Shown piece after piece: positions 11,194 to 23,360 of a DNA stretch of 64,000 nt. Made by a program: the position numbers and the translations under genes. The DNA lies in the NCBI GenBank assembly GCA_002794785.1, contig NBBA01000019.1:372001-436000 (forward strand). Reading direction: 5' to 3'. The notes beneath the pieces were generated by a model. It did no database searches. It was not told where the DNA came from and was given only the letters and a program-made list of their open reading frames with translations. Origin of the DNA: Coniferiporia sulphurascens (lineage: Eukaryota > Basidiomycota > Agaricomycetes > Hymenochaetales > Hymenochaetaceae). Every line of letters begins with the position of its first letter. Position 1 is the first letter of the stretch.

Positions 11194-11821
11194 ATGTCCA
11201 TAGAACGTGGAACGTACATAATCAAAAACGTCGTGAGCGGGACGGTACTCGATCTCGCGGGTTACGACGATAAGTCAGTAATCGGAGAGTCCGAGCATGG
11301 ACGCGAGAACCAGCAGGTATGTTTACGTCCTTTATAACCCTGCTTTGTCGTCTGAACAGTGCCAAACTGTGCCTAGTGGAAGATCGAATACTTGGGAGGC
11401 GGCTATTCCATCCGTAGTGTACGATCGGAGGGATACATATCATTTGAAAGTCTCTCCGGAAACGGCGTTGGCATTGTTGCGATCAACTATCCTACCCCAT
11501 GGATGATAAGTCACGAGGCGGGAGAGGGTAAAAATGTTGTCACGTACGTCAATTCTACATGTTACTTTGTCCGAGATATAACCTGAACATACGTTCTGTC
11601 GGACATGCGCCAAACGCTATAGGATAGCCTGGCCGAACAGTACCGACGTCATTGACTTGGATGGAGGAAGCTCGGCGGCTAGGACTAAGGTCAGCAACGA
11701 CTTCGTACTCATACTAGACTTTCAATGAGTAACCCTAATTTTTCGTCGCTTTCAGGTGCAGGTTTGGGAGAGGATTAAAGGGAACCGCAACCAGCTGTGG
11801 AACTTGGAGAAGGTCGGTTAG
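11194..11821 (+). CDS. Ricin-B-fold (beta-trefoil) mushroom lectin, right copy
   Basis: Exons 11194-11316, 11377-11543, 11623-11689 and 11756-11821 (123, 167, 67, 66 nt) give 140 residues and a stop. The protein starts MSIERGTYIIKNVVSGTVLD, keeps ENQQW at the first junction, SFESLSGNG in the second lobe, NSTDVIDLDGG in the third, and ends NQLWNLEKVG. It differs from the left copy at many residues but keeps all four exons, splice sites and the QxW-type core, which suggests that both copies have been under selection. The two genes point away from each other, about 7.2 kb apart by their start codons. No signal peptide is visible. Ligand unknown. Confidence 0.83.
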
Positions 11822-13290
11822 AGGATGTGTAGACTGTTATGAATGGTAAGAGGACGACGAGAAAGCGCGGCTGTGCCAACAGTCAGGCTTAGGTAGAGTG
11901 CAACAAGACGTCCTAAGCAAGTGTCGTATCGTTCCGTAAGACTGGAGTCGGAAATTTTGTACTTGTGTAAACCGTTAACAAACGACCAACATTTGGAAAG
12001 CTCAGTTAATTTCACGGTAGACTAGTCCGCATCCACTCTGAGAACCCATGCTTCGTATCGGAAAAAAACACATGCCAGAACAGAAAGGTCGGCCCTCCGG
12101 AGTGATAATGGCTCGTTTTTTTTTGTTCGTTAGGAGTGACTAGAGCTGTGCCGAACTTGGACAATAGGCCAGCACTGAACTTCAGCCATTACTGATATTC
12201 AAGTAAATGATGTAATCCTCGGCTGATATTGACGGAGAACCTTTGATGTCGAAGGCCCAGTCATGGAGTTGTCACGCCCTCACCCCATAGATCGCAGAAA
12301 GGGAAGAGTCATACGTGGAAAACAACGCCCAGAACAGAACATTGGAGATCAGCGTGCTGGGTGGTCCTTCCAGTCATGGACATAAAGACCAAGTGCCCGC
12401 AACGCTGAAGTTGGCACATCGCAAGAAGCCAGTAGCAGACGTATAGGGTGTTACAAATATGTGAAAGAAACGCCGTTGCTATGCGGGCGCCTACCAGCGT
12501 CGACACGCAGTACCAAATGTGACCACGACCATGGAATGAAGCACTTGTCTTGCATGGTGCGGCAGTTTATTGTTTTCCCCAGTAGTTCAGACCCCAGCAG
12601 ACGAGATTGTGCCGGACTTATCGCTCAGGGATCGCATGAGAAGAGCCCGAAAGCAAAGCTTCGTTTCGCTTGTTAGAATGCGCGTGGACGAGTCGCTTAC
12701 ATAATGTAAATTATTTCTGAGTTTCCGAATTCGGAACCAGATCAGACTTCCATTTCTCCGAGTCTTCTCCCTCTGGTACCCAGACTCAAAACCGCGATAT
12801 TCTCTTGCTCAAACGACGAATGCGCATTGCTAGAGTCACCCAAATGCCAGTTTTTCGGAGAAATTATCCGCCGCGGAGATATTCACCCCAGTTGGGCCGT
12901 AGCAAGCGAATTAGCCTCCCTCTTCTTCGAGTTCTTGCGCTATCGCTGCATGCGCTCACCAGTACCCATATGGCAGCCTCGCCTATCGGCTGCTGACTAT
13001 AACTTCACCGACTTCTTCGTATGCTCGGCTGTGGTCATGGGCTCTGTTGTTCTGAGTACATCGCCGGCTCCGTTGCGCGCAGCAGATGGTCTGTGCACAG
13101 CTAGCCATGCAGTCTCGTCTCATCAGGAAGCTAAATACGTATTCCGGCTCGGTACTGGGGCAGTTGCGCGTATCTACTGATGCGACTGGAAAAGCTAGCA
13201 TGCGGCCTGGCAGTCCCGTAGAAACGAATATAAAGCAATGATTTGGCGACCCGTTGAGTGTGCCCCAAGCCGTCTCTGTCTCATCAAGCA
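11822..13290. other. Intergenic, nothing recognised
   Basis: Open frames (for example 12827-13180 and 12983-13291 antisense) carry no recognisable motif and overlap each other. I see no RNA gene or repeat. The last few hundred bases are presumably the promoter of the carboxypeptidase gene. Confidence 0.45.
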
Positions 13291-15429
13291 ATGGCGCCCT
13301 TACTCCGTCTATACATCGTGGGCCTCCTAAGCCTCCTGGCTTCCGCCAAGCAAATTCCTCGGATTAATGGCGTATACGGGGGCGTGCCAACCACCGTAGC
13401 CTCAGAGACCCGTACTGTCGAAGATGCTACGCTTCCGAAGCCGCAAGTCTCCGGTAATCCCGTTGCCGGAAAGATGCGCTATATCAAAAACTCCGGAGTC
13501 TATGGTATGTGAAATTCCTTTACAGCAATAATTTGCGCTAATTTGGGCATTTTCTTCGCAGAGACGACGAACGACGTATTTCAAGCATCTGGGTATGCTG
13601 ATCTAACAACGAGTCAGAGCATGTGGTATGTGCATTGAATTATTCTCATGGGGAAACACGCCCTTATCTTGATCCGTTCACTCTTCCTTTCTTCTTCAGG
13701 TGGTGGTTCTTCGCGTCGCGTAATAACTCTGCAACTGCGCCTCTTGCGATCTGGCTTAACGGTGGTGTAAGTCTTCTGTAGTTTGTCCGAAGGACGACCA
13801 TAGTCATCCACCTTCTGCATAATATCAGCCTGGTTCCTCGTCCATGCTGGGATTGTTCCAAGAAAATGGAGTTAGTACTGCTGTGCTTCTGGCTTTAGAT
13901 CGCTACTTATTTCATTTGCAATTTAGCCATGCCGCATCAATACAGACGAAAGCACATTGTCCTTAAATCCTTATTCTTGGAACAATAATGCGAATATGTG
14001 AGTATAGCATTTGTCGAAGTCCATTTTGGCGTTTACTTATTACAATCAAAAGGCTGTACATTGATCAGCCAAGTTTGTGGTGTTACTTCATAGTTTCACT
14101 CCTACGAACTTACATTTGCTGCAGTTGGCGTTGGCTATTCTCACGGAACACTTGAGGTTTCCGGAGCTCTGGAGGCCGCGAAGGCCGTATGGAACATGCT
14201 CCAAGTCTTCTTCGCAGACTCCACGTTCTCTGCGTACGCGAAGAACGACTTCGCGCTTTGGACGGAATCGTACGTCGAAGCTTGTTCGCTGCTAGGTCCG
14301 GGTCCAACTCACTTTATGCAGGTACGGTGGGCACTACGGTCCGGCATTTGCGCATTACTTCCTTGAGCAAAATGCTGCAATCGAGGCTGGCACACTGACG
14401 GGCACGATTATCAACCTTAAGACGCTTGGAATTGGAAATGGTCTCACAGATCCGCTCTCTCAGTATCCCGGATACATGCTGTATGCGGCATCCAACCCAT
14501 ACCGACAGATCGTCTCGGACAGCGTCATTACCCGCGCTAATAACTCCTTCTATAAGTCCGGTGGTTGTCAATCGCAGGTAATTAGCTGCCGCCGCGTTCT
14601 TTTGGATTACAAAAAGTTGACAGGAACTGTGTTCGAGTAGATCGAATCCTGTTATAAGACTGGCTCAACGTCAACCTGTTCGGACGCACAGTCGTTCTGC
14701 AATGACGATGTGCTCTCACCGCTTGCAGGAGACGTCGATGTATACGATGTGCGACAGCCGTCGGACGATTCTTACCCGCCCGACCTCACGAATCTGTTGA
14801 CTGATTCATCGTTTATGTACGTTAACCACAATGCTAATAACTCCCTATTGACTTCGCTAAATCGGGGCGTCAACCACAACAGGGACTCGATTGGAGCAGA
14901 ATCGACATGGCAGGAGACTAACGATGACGTGTATAGCAACTTTGCCGCCACAGGTGATTGGATGCTGAACTCTGCACCCGACCTCGAGGCTGTCATAAAC
15001 GCCGGCGTGAGTGGCCCTACAATATTTGCTTCCCCTCAATGTTTAACTTATTTTTTCTTTATAGGTTCGTACGGTTATTTACGATGGTGATGCGGACTAC
15101 ATCCTCAATTTCAAGGGCGTTGAGGCTATGGTAGGTTTTCGCGCCGATCGATTAACATCACGGCAGGCAACCCACCAATTATGTTTTTGCAGGTTGGCAA
15201 TCTCCAGACGCAATTCTCGTCTACTTATCAGTCGCTGGACTTTACAAACTTCACCGTCGCGGGTCATCCCGCCGGTCTTGTCAAGAATGCAGGAACGTTT
15301 TCTTACATCCGCATATTTGGTGCAGGACACGAGGTCCCCGCGTACAATTACACGGGACTTGCGGTCGGCCAGGCAGCCTCGCAATATTTCGAGCAGGCGA
15401 TGAAGGGGGAGCCGTTGACATCTACTTGA
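13291..15429 (+). CDS. Secreted serine carboxypeptidase, family S10
   Basis: About ten exons (the first two are 13291-13504 and 13562-13625). The ATG at 13291 opens a signal peptide (MAPLLRLYIVGLLSLLASA); an in-frame ATG at 13258 lies before it. Family marks in order: WWWFFASRNN, APLAIWLNGGPGSSS, LYIDQPIGVGYS, the nucleophile in WTESYGGHYGP (about 14270-14345), TLGIGNGLTDP, the Asp in IYDGDADYILNF (about 15080) and the His in FGAGHEVPAY (about 15325). All three catalytic residues are present and the stop is at 15427-15429. An intron splits the codon of the catalytic Ser. Such enzymes remove C-terminal residues from peptides at acid pH, outside the cell or in the vacuole. Several N-x-S/T sites suggest glycosylation. 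Confidence 0.93.
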
Positions 15430-16014
15430 ACACGAACGATATGTGACACTAGATCTCCGCTTGTCCATTTTCATAGTGTTCTCAATTCAGCATTGAATTA
15501 TTTATTAATGCACGATATGCAATTCCGAGTTCCAGTTTTTGCGGAGCCGCCAGATTGAACAAAAAAAGCTAGGTGACGGCAATATAATCGGATGTCCATG
15601 AATCCGAGGGCCCGGGGGTACATTCAACGACTTAACTTCTACACCTCGACAACAGGACAACAGCTTATACATTTAAAGTTAAAAGAGTTGATCTAAAGCC
15701 TCGCTCTTTGGATCTGCTATGAAACAAAACAACAATACAGCTTTTCAAGTGAATGCACAACAAAATTCAATGAGAACCACGTGACTTAGGCGCGTGCATA
15801 TTCCCTAAAACGAAAGACGCCTACTGGGGATGATTTGTGCAATCAATGCGTAGTTGGGCGTTGAGGGAGTCGGCCTGGCGATAATGCTGGCACTGTACAT
15901 ACTGGTACAGCAGCTTAGGGTCGAAGGCATCAGACTAGCCAAGTAGGACCTATCCTCATGGCGTTTGTTTTCGTCTCGGATCACCGCAAGGATGACAAGT
16001 CACGGATCCGGAAT
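15430..16014. other. Intergenic, 3' regions of convergent genes
   Basis: The carboxypeptidase and the SWS1-like gene end toward each other here. No other feature is seen. Confidence 0.5.
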
Positions 16015-16684
16015 CTACTCGTATTGGACGAGGGCGGTAGCCATGAGGCCTTCTTCAGAGATGTTACGCTCGACGCATTTGTTAAGCCGTCGTGCGAGTT
16101 TCACGGCCAAAACGTGTTTGCACTGAATCCGCCACGACCACCGTGGCACAGTACGGCGACATTCGGTACTAAGAGTTGTGGAGCCATTTGAGGTAATAGT
16201 CTGCTCACCATTAGATGCTCTTCTGCGAGGAGAACCGAGAATGCAAATGCGGGACAGCTGCAATATGCCGGCATGCGAGGCGGGAGATCGGGTTGCACGG
16301 TATACGTCGAAGTCAACCCATGGACCTCATAGAACGACCTTCCCCATGTAGTCTTTAAGTGGATTACTAGGCAATTTTTTGGAAGTAGTTTATACGCGTC
16401 AGCCCGGTCCGTGCCAGCGGTAAGGCGGCGAATTGGCGGGTGATTTACCTCGCTCACGGTCGATAAGGTCAAAAGCCGCCAGGAGTAACTTTTCCGGAAA
16501 AAAGTGCAGCAGTTTCTGGATATCGTCATCGGACACTGCGTGAGACGACATTAATGAGGTCCCTTATGCTATACTAAAGCGTCAGAAGTGGATGTTGAGG
16601 AGACCGACCGTCCCCAGGCTCCGAGCCCAAGCCTAGTTCCTCCAGCAGAGTATCCAGCAAAGTGTTGAGCTTGACGGACGCCAT
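16015..16684 (-). CDS. SWS1: SWIM zinc-finger protein like SWS1/ZSWIM7 (Shu2 family)
   Basis: The gene is hidden in four short exons: 16684-16609, 16535-16449, 16366-16209 and 16122-16015, which join to 142 residues. The joined protein has LLAAFDLIDRERV, then SFYEVHGLTSTYTV, then YCSCPAFAFSVLL, and after the last intron CKHVLAVKLARRL. C-x-C...C-x-H is the SWIM zinc site, and the order and length match ZSWIM7/SWS1 (about 140 residues). The last two ligands are on a separate exon. In other organisms SWS1 pairs with a Rad51 paralogue in the Shu complex and promotes Rad51 filament formation in homologous recombination. The ATG at 16684 was chosen because the protein then has family length; an upstream in-frame ATG exists at 16777. 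Confidence 0.82.
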
Positions 16685-17147
16685 CAATTCTGAAGGTCCT
16701 CGGAACAGGAATGAGTTAATGAGAGGAGGATCCAAATAGTGAACTCTTCGACAACAACTAGGAATTACAAAGTTCAAGTCGCTCGCTTATCGGAAAGTTC
16801 CGGCCGGCCACTTCCGAATATATATTGTATTAATTACATTTCAAGTGCATCTCCAGAATGGATCGGACGCAGAATTGAGATATGCATGGTATCTACGGAG
16901 AAGGTGATGCTTCAAAATATGCGTATATTGCGATGACAGTTAAAAATATGCGAGGGATGCGAAGTATAGACAGAATGCGATAATTTTGCGGAAGAACAAC
17001 AGTGTCCTGTAATGGGTTGCGAGCCCGATAATGTTTGTGAGATTCCGACGGATGAGAGCAAAGGTGAAAGCTGAGTTGGCGAAAAATGCGAGAGTTGCTC
17101 CTTGATCTAAAGGGACAAATGAGTGGCACGATGTGTGAAACTAGAAT
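16685..17147. other. Intergenic between SWS1-like gene and TOP1
   Basis: Holds the SWS1-like promoter and the TOP1 3' region. No other feature is recognised. Confidence 0.5.
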
Positions 17148-20100
17148 TCAGAATTTCCAGTCGGAATCTATTTCCATTGCCCAAGGGACTAAAGAACGTC
17201 ATTAGAAAAACAGAGAGCGCGTCGACGGAGTTGAGGGACCCACATTTCGTAAGGAGCGCTTTGGAGAATATTTTCTCTATAGGAACTTCATTCTCTTTAC
17301 ACCAGGATGCTGTAATACTGTAGACGGAAGGTCATTAACAAGAATTTCGCCATAATCAAAAGCGACCCACCGAGGATCAAGATAGTTAATTTTACTGTTC
17401 CGCAGTATTGTTAGTAGTGAAAGAGCTAACGTAAACGATAACGAAAAGCGTACCTTGTACCAAGTGCTACTTCCTTGCCCTCCTCTCGGTCAAGCATCTG
17501 CAACTTATGAGTCTTGATACGCTCAGTCAACTTCGCAATCGACTCTTCTAGCTTCTCCGCAGGTCTAGCGCGCTTTAAGCTCGCAATACCTGTCCCGCGC
17601 TCGCTCTCGAGGCGTTCGAACTCCGCCTCGATTTCTTCAATGCGCTCGTTCAACTCGGACTCCGGCTTCGGCTTCTCTCCATCCGCCTCTGCCTTTTCGT
17701 TGTCCTTCGCAAACTTTTTCTTCGCCTTCTCGATCTCTTTCTCTTTGAGCGTGTCCTCGTGCTGCGCAATCCATTCATCATCGACGTCTGACTCGTCATT
17801 CTTGTACTCTTTCTTTTTCTTGTATTTCATGTCGAGACCAAAGAGGACGTGGCGTGTCTTCATGCGCTCGTATTTGATAGCGCGTAGCTGTGTTTGAATT
17901 ACCAACAACACTATATGTCAGTCAACTGCGCGGTATATAAAATAGAAGGCGGCGACAACGGTGGTGGTGGTAGTGGTGGTAACAAGCGGGAGCAATGACA
18001 GACCTTATCCATCATTTTCTCCATCGATGCCGAGTGAGTCTTTGGCACGGTGCGTTGATGGTTACAGAGAATGGCCACCATGCGATTTGCCTTGTTGTAC
18101 GCATTCAACTTCTCTTGCACAGATGCTTCCTTTGGCGTGTAGAGATCTAGTTGCTGCTGGAAAGTGATGGATGCATTGTAAGTACGGAACACCTTTGCAG
18201 TGAGGCCCTTCATGTACGATGCGAGGTGCTTATTCAATAGCGAAGTCTGGATTAATTCTTATATTGAGTACACGTTTCGGTGGGCAAGGGAAAAGAGAGA
18301 AACCCTACAGTGACACGATCGAACAGTGCGTCAGAATCCTCTTTGTTCTCCTTGAATATGCGAATATTCTTGAAAATTTGTCCCTCGACCTCAACCTTCT
18401 TGTAGTATCGAATTGAGTCCTTGCCAAGAAAGTCGAAGATGACTGAATTTGGTGGCTCAAGAGTAACATGTTCGCAGCGCAATGAGCAACAGCCGACAGT
18501 ATCTGCTTCGTCTTCACCCTTCTCATTGCCGGCACGGAGCGCGAGCCGATCGATGAAATACATGGCCGTCGCGCGTTGACGATCAGCCATGAGCTTTGTG
18601 CGAAGCTCGACATTGTAATCTTGACGGATGCGATCAACGTGTTTCTTTAATAGCAAGTTGAGGTCACCTGAAGACGGTAGGACTATGTGAGAAACTCACC
18701 TTCAATTCCCTTGCTTTCTCAAATTTACCCATATCGCTCTGACCTTTGAGCGATGACCCGGCAGCCAAGAAGACGTACTTGTGTTGGCCATTGACGTTCT
18801 CAGTCCAATTCGCCAGCCATGTCACGGTCTGGTCATGAATAACCTTCTTCCATTTGCCGGGCATATTCGGCTGAGGAATGGGAACACCCTCGCCAATGTT
18901 AATGGTAATATCCTCTGGGTGCACGCGAAGCTTGCCACGATAATATTAGCACGACATGGATGAACAATTGTAATATGCGCATGCACCTTGAGAGACCCTT
19001 TGCGAGGATGTTCGCCACGCCCACGGAAGAGACCTGGAGGCTCAATCCTAAAGTTTCCGACCTTCTCCTTGCGTCCATCAAGAAGACATGTCGTATACTT
19101 TTCCTCAAGCTTATCCTTTTCTGCTTTTGCAGCCTTTCGCTCCGCGGCGTTAAGAGCCTTCTTCTTCGCCTTTTCAGCCTCGTAATATTCGAACATGGGT
19201 CGGAAGTCACAGAGCTCAAAGTCCTCGATTCTCTTGCCGTCCCGCTATCCAAAGCTGATGAGATCACTGTTGACGAAATTGGCGGGGACAGTGGCAGACA
19301 TACCGGAGGATGTTCTTCAAGGACTTTTAGGAAGTCTCTAAAAAAGTTCTTGTTAAAGACTTTGTCTTGGGCGTGGTCCGTTTCAATCATTTGCGCATAG
19401 AATCCGGCGACTTCTTCCGACTCGGGAGGGAGATCGACAGGAGAGTCTACAGCAATCTACTCAACGAAAGCATGCATGCAAGTCGACTCGTAGAGACGCA
19501 CCTGCGTACTTCATCTTCACATCAGTAGGCAAACGTTCGTAGGGAGGAGGGAAGTAGACGCCACTATGTTCAAGCGTTGACCATTTTATAGAGCCATCGC
19601 CGTTTGGGTCTTCCGCCTCCCACCAACGGAATACGTCTTCTTCGTCCTCCTCCTCCTTCTTTCCTTTCCTCTTCGCCTGTGAAGGACCCTCAGCTTCCTC
19701 CTTCTTTGCCTTCGCTGTTCTTTTCTTCGGTTTGGGCTTGTCCCCATCGGTGGAGGTCGGCTCGGATTTAGTTTTCTTTGCCGTGAGCGGTTTATCATCG
19801 TCCGAAGAGCCTTCCTCCTTCGCCTTTGCCTTCCCCTTCTTGTTCCCCTTCGCAGCCCTCTTGCTCTTCTTGGGTTTCTCGTCCTCGGAGCTGGCCGCGA
19901 AGACGTCATCTTCCTCTTCTTTCTTTACTTTTTTCTTTGGCGGCGCCTTCGCCTTCCCGTTTGTGCCGTTCATACCGTTTACGCCATTCGTTTTAGACAA
20001 GAGCGACCCCCCCAGTAGCTCATCATCGTCCCCCTCGCTAGATGTGTAGGTTGGAGCCGGAGCTTTCCGACTCGCTGCTTTTTTGGCTTTTGACTTGCCA

Positions 20101-20511
20101 TTAGTTGAGAGGGTTGTGGCGACGACCGCCCCAGGCATGGGGACGGCGGCTGAATGAACCTGCTTTGCAGGTGAAGACGCGAGGGGCGTGTCGTCATCGC
20201 TGGACGACGAATATGTGGCGGCCTTGCGTTTCAGCGAGCGCTTGGGCGTCTCTGACCCAGCTTTGACGCGCGAGGACTGTGACTACAATACAACATAGAA
20301 AATATACGTGATGCGCGTCAGCGAACACGGGAGATGCGCTTTATATGCAGAAAGCACGTACCAGGAGCGGTACATCATCTTCGCTCATAGAGCTGTCCTC
20401 TTCAACTGACTGCTTGCCGTTCGCTTGACTGACGTGTCCGTTCGTTTGCGTGCGCGTAACGGGGCAGAGCGGCTTGTCATCGTCTGTGAGCATTGCAGCG
20501 TCGCTGGACAT
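17148..20511 (-). CDS. TOP1: DNA topoisomerase I (type IB)
   Basis: The ATG at 20511 opens a long Ser/Lys/Glu-rich N-terminal tail with [14 protein letters not shown] nuclear signals. The core begins at [19 protein letters not shown] (about 19500-19590). It continues with [61 protein letters not shown], a catalytic-core stretch with [19 protein letters not shown], and [26 protein letters not shown] coiled Lys/Glu linker follows, then [11 protein letters not shown] and the active-site Tyr in SKINYLDPR (about 17390). The C-terminus is split over two short exons and ends [10 protein letters not shown] at the TGA 17150-17148. An intron cuts the Arg codon right after the active-site motif. The enzyme relaxes supercoils by transient 3'-phosphotyrosine nicks in the nucleus. 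The gene is intact. Confidence 0.95.
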
Positions 20512-20851
20512 GGCGTTGGCGTGAAACAAGCTCCGACACGCTGAAACACACGGAAATGGAGAAAATAAGGGCGGCGGAACGAGGGGGTTGGTAGTAAAGT
20601 GAAAAGAGAGCTGGGAAATACGACCAGGGGGGTTATATAGGAAAGGGGAAATCGGGATTGATTTGACCAAGTCCAGAAGAACCGGCCCTAAAGCCCCTCC
20701 TCCCCCATCCGAGCCTGACCATCCGAGTGCAACTGACCTACTTCCGACATCGACCACAGCACACAAGCCCGCGTCAGTCCACACTGCTCATTTATTTAAT
20801 ATCTAAAATCTAGTGCTGAAAGTACCCCAACATGCATCCACAGTGTGTATA
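20512..20851. promoter_or_regulatory. Divergent promoter region TOP1 / complex I subunit
   Basis: These 340 bp separate the start codons of two divergent genes, so both promoters must lie here. No clear TATA box is seen on the right side. GC-rich stretches near 20690-20720 are the only notable composition. Confidence 0.45.
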
Positions 20852-21049
20852 ATGTCGCAGCAACCGCTCTATCGTGACCCCTGGGCAAAGCGCGAGGCTT
20901 GGCGCAAGCACCCTGTCTTCTCCCGAACAGCCATGTTCAGAAACATCTTCCCGGGCTTTGGCATTGCTGTCGTCGCGTTCACGGCCTATGTCATTGCCGA
21001 CAACGTTTATACAAAGACTAGGGTGAAGGAGGGCAGCAGCCATCATTAG
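20852..21049 (+). CDS. NADH dehydrogenase (complex I) B12/NDUFB3-like subunit
   Basis: Single exon of 65 residues from the ATG at 20852. The sequence shows DPWAKREAWRKHPVFSR followed by MFRNIFPGFGIAVVAF and a single membrane segment. This is the pattern of the B12 (NDUFB3) accessory subunit, a small single-helix protein of the complex I membrane arm in the mitochondrial inner membrane. Translation could also begin 13 codons upstream in frame, but the family starts near MSQQPLYRDPW. No cleaved presequence is visible, as usual for this subunit. Confidence 0.85.
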   Translation: MSQQPLYRDPWAKREAWRKHPVFSRTAMFRNIFPGFGIAVVAFTAYVIADNVYTKTRVKEGSSHH

Positions 21050-21331
21050 AAAAGGCAGGTGAATTGTGAGTAACAGTGCCAAATTTCTCAAGTTGGCGAT
21101 CTGAACAAAGTAACCCAGTGCCCACACCATTTTTCTACTTGTCAACAGAGACAACTCGTTGTATTGTAGAGCCATAAAGCTGCAGGCACGCTGCGCTCGG
21201 CAAGGCGGTTCTCGAGGACCAATATATACGCGAACCAGTGATCCGTTCGGCATTACTTCAAGATTGTGACTGCTGAACTTCTTGCCAGCTCATCAAGAAT
21301 GCCATAACGTCCAATTCCCTGTGCATTACTT

Positions 21332-23360
21332 TTACTCCGTCTGTCCGTCCCCTTTTCGAAACCCTCTGAAGTACTTCTCCCGAAAGTCCTTATGTGCTGG
21401 TACGCGATCTTCGCTGTCGTTGTTTTCTCCCGCACTGGTCTTGTCAGCTGTGCGCCTGAAGGGCGACGCGTATGTTTCGCTAGTCGTTTTCTTGATTGTG
21501 ATCAACTTTCAACCCCAAATGTAAGCGCCCATCAAATAGCATGAGAATGTTCGGACACGCACCCTGCGTCCCCACGATCCGAAGTCCTGTACAGAGTTCG
21601 CGATGATTGCCATGCCCGGGCAGAGCAGTGCCTGCACATCAATCTCCGCATATTCGTCTGTTACGGTCGGCAAGAAGAATACAAGCCGCCCGCCAGGTCG
21701 CAACAAGTGGCGCGCAAATTGAACTAGGTCTGCCACAAGTAGGGAGAGCTCGTAAGGCTGCGTTGGGGGCACGTATTCTTGTGTGCTGAAGCCGTGAAAT
21801 CTTTATTTTGTAAACAGTCTTTATTGAGAAAGTTTAGAAACCTGGCGCACGCTTTGGACTGGGCCTCTTCGTGCTCAATTATCCGTTCGCGAACTCGTTT
21901 GTCGGTCGCCTTGCGTCCTAGGCGCTTGGCGCCTGCTCTCACACCGTCTGTAGGTAAGACTACCTAAGTTAAATAGCCAGGATCCAATAGGCTATGTACC
22001 CACAAGGTGGATCTGTTACGATGGCGTCAAACAGATTGCCACAGCGTAACGGATTGTGCGTGATGTCGAACGTGCAGAGATCCACAATGCGTGCGGCGAC
22101 ATCGTATTGTGCTGCGGCGCGTCGGATTCCAGGTTCGCTATCTGTTTTGTTTTAACGTTTACTATGTCGACAAAATATGCTTGAAGCCGCGGCGGTTAGC
22201 GGACGTACCGGTTCCTTTCCCTCGCATCTGTCGTCCATCAATGTCTGATCCAAAGAAAAACGCGCCAAACTGTGCGGCAGTCTACTTGAAGGTAGAAGTT
22301 AGGGATTGCACCCTGACGATAGATGACAAGACAATTGACGCACGTAAGCCATACTGCCCGTCCCCATGAAAGGATCGTATATAAACTTTCCCGGGGAGGC
22401 CTACAATGTGCAAATAAGGGTATAAGCCACACTTGACCTGCTTATATGTCCGATGGGGAGAGGACGAACAAGTGTTTGGTTAGCCATAAGCAAAGATATT
22501 TCCGCTTCCATGCTGGTGTTTCCGTAGTATGCACGCTTCTTCACGTCAAATTTTTGTATCAGCGGACGAGCCTTGCCTTCTGCAATCTGCAACACGGGGA
22601 AGACGAGACGATGAGCTTAGGAAATGGCGCATGGCAAAAGCACTGGCTAACCCACCAACCTCCCGAAGAAAATGTGTGCGAACTTCCCGTCGCCCTGATT
22701 TCGACCTCGTACGGTTGCCGTCCCCCTATCCGCATCTGAGGGGGGAGAAAATGTATGAAAATTAACCGCAAAAACCAACTATTATCGAAGACTATTCACA
22801 TACACTCTTCAAAAACGGCCAGTGACAGTTCCGGTGTTTTCAAGTCTACGGGACCTTTGAAGCCCATAAAACTGAAGCTTTCTACTACCTCTCTTGCGCG
22901 ACGTAGAGGGATACTGTGGTTATAAGCGGAGACGGTGAACCGGAAGGACGTATCCTCGATATAGCGCGCCCACAAATGCGCGTTCTCGCGGGTCTGGCGG
23001 TACACGCTTTCATAGGAGGGTCCCTGTGCATAAAATTCGTACACGGCTCTACAGGTTGTAAAGAACACATAATATTAGTAACACAGTGAGTAGGACATGC
23101 ATTTAACTAGCACAATCGATAACTCACTTGACGAGAATGCAGCGCTCAGTAAACCGCACAGCATGTGCTTCTTCCTCGAAGTCGATCACCCAAAATGGAC
23201 GGGTCGGGTCCCATCCTTTCAAGTCCGTTGGGGGTGCGGGAGCCGATTCGAGCTCGGGCTGGGAGAAACGAAAGTTATAAAGCTCCGCGACGGACTGTAG
23301 CTCCGGAAGGCGAAATTCAGGGTGCGCCTGCGCGAAGTGGACGATGCATCGAATGGCCAT
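21332..23360 (-). CDS. TRM11: tRNA (guanine-10-N2) methyltransferase catalytic subunit TRM11
   Basis: The ATG at 23360 opens CIVHFAQAHPEFRLPELQSV, the TRM11 N-terminus. A following exon (23068-22796) has YEFYAQGPSYESVYRQTREN and VSAYNHSIPL from the THUMP-like region. The methyltransferase part has ARIVDLCTFDITHNPL, then NLFDAIVTDPPYGVRAGAKR (about 22020-21930), where an intron interrupts the Tyr codon of the DPPY catalytic motif. PGGRLVFFLPT and the C-terminal HKDFREKYFRGF follow, with stop TAA at 21334-21332. TRM11 with TRM112 makes m2G10 in cytosolic tRNAs. Several small exons between 22000 and 22800 were not all resolved. Confidence 0.9.

Larger units (their letters stand above)
8848..11821 (-). 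repeat. Right arm of large inverted repeat
   Basis: Inverted counterpart of 3383-6581 (see that entry). Positions in the inner 469 bp obey left + right = 15429 with no indel. Length differs from the left arm by about 225 bp, so indels have accumulated further out. The outer end carries the second lectin gene. Confidence 0.85.
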
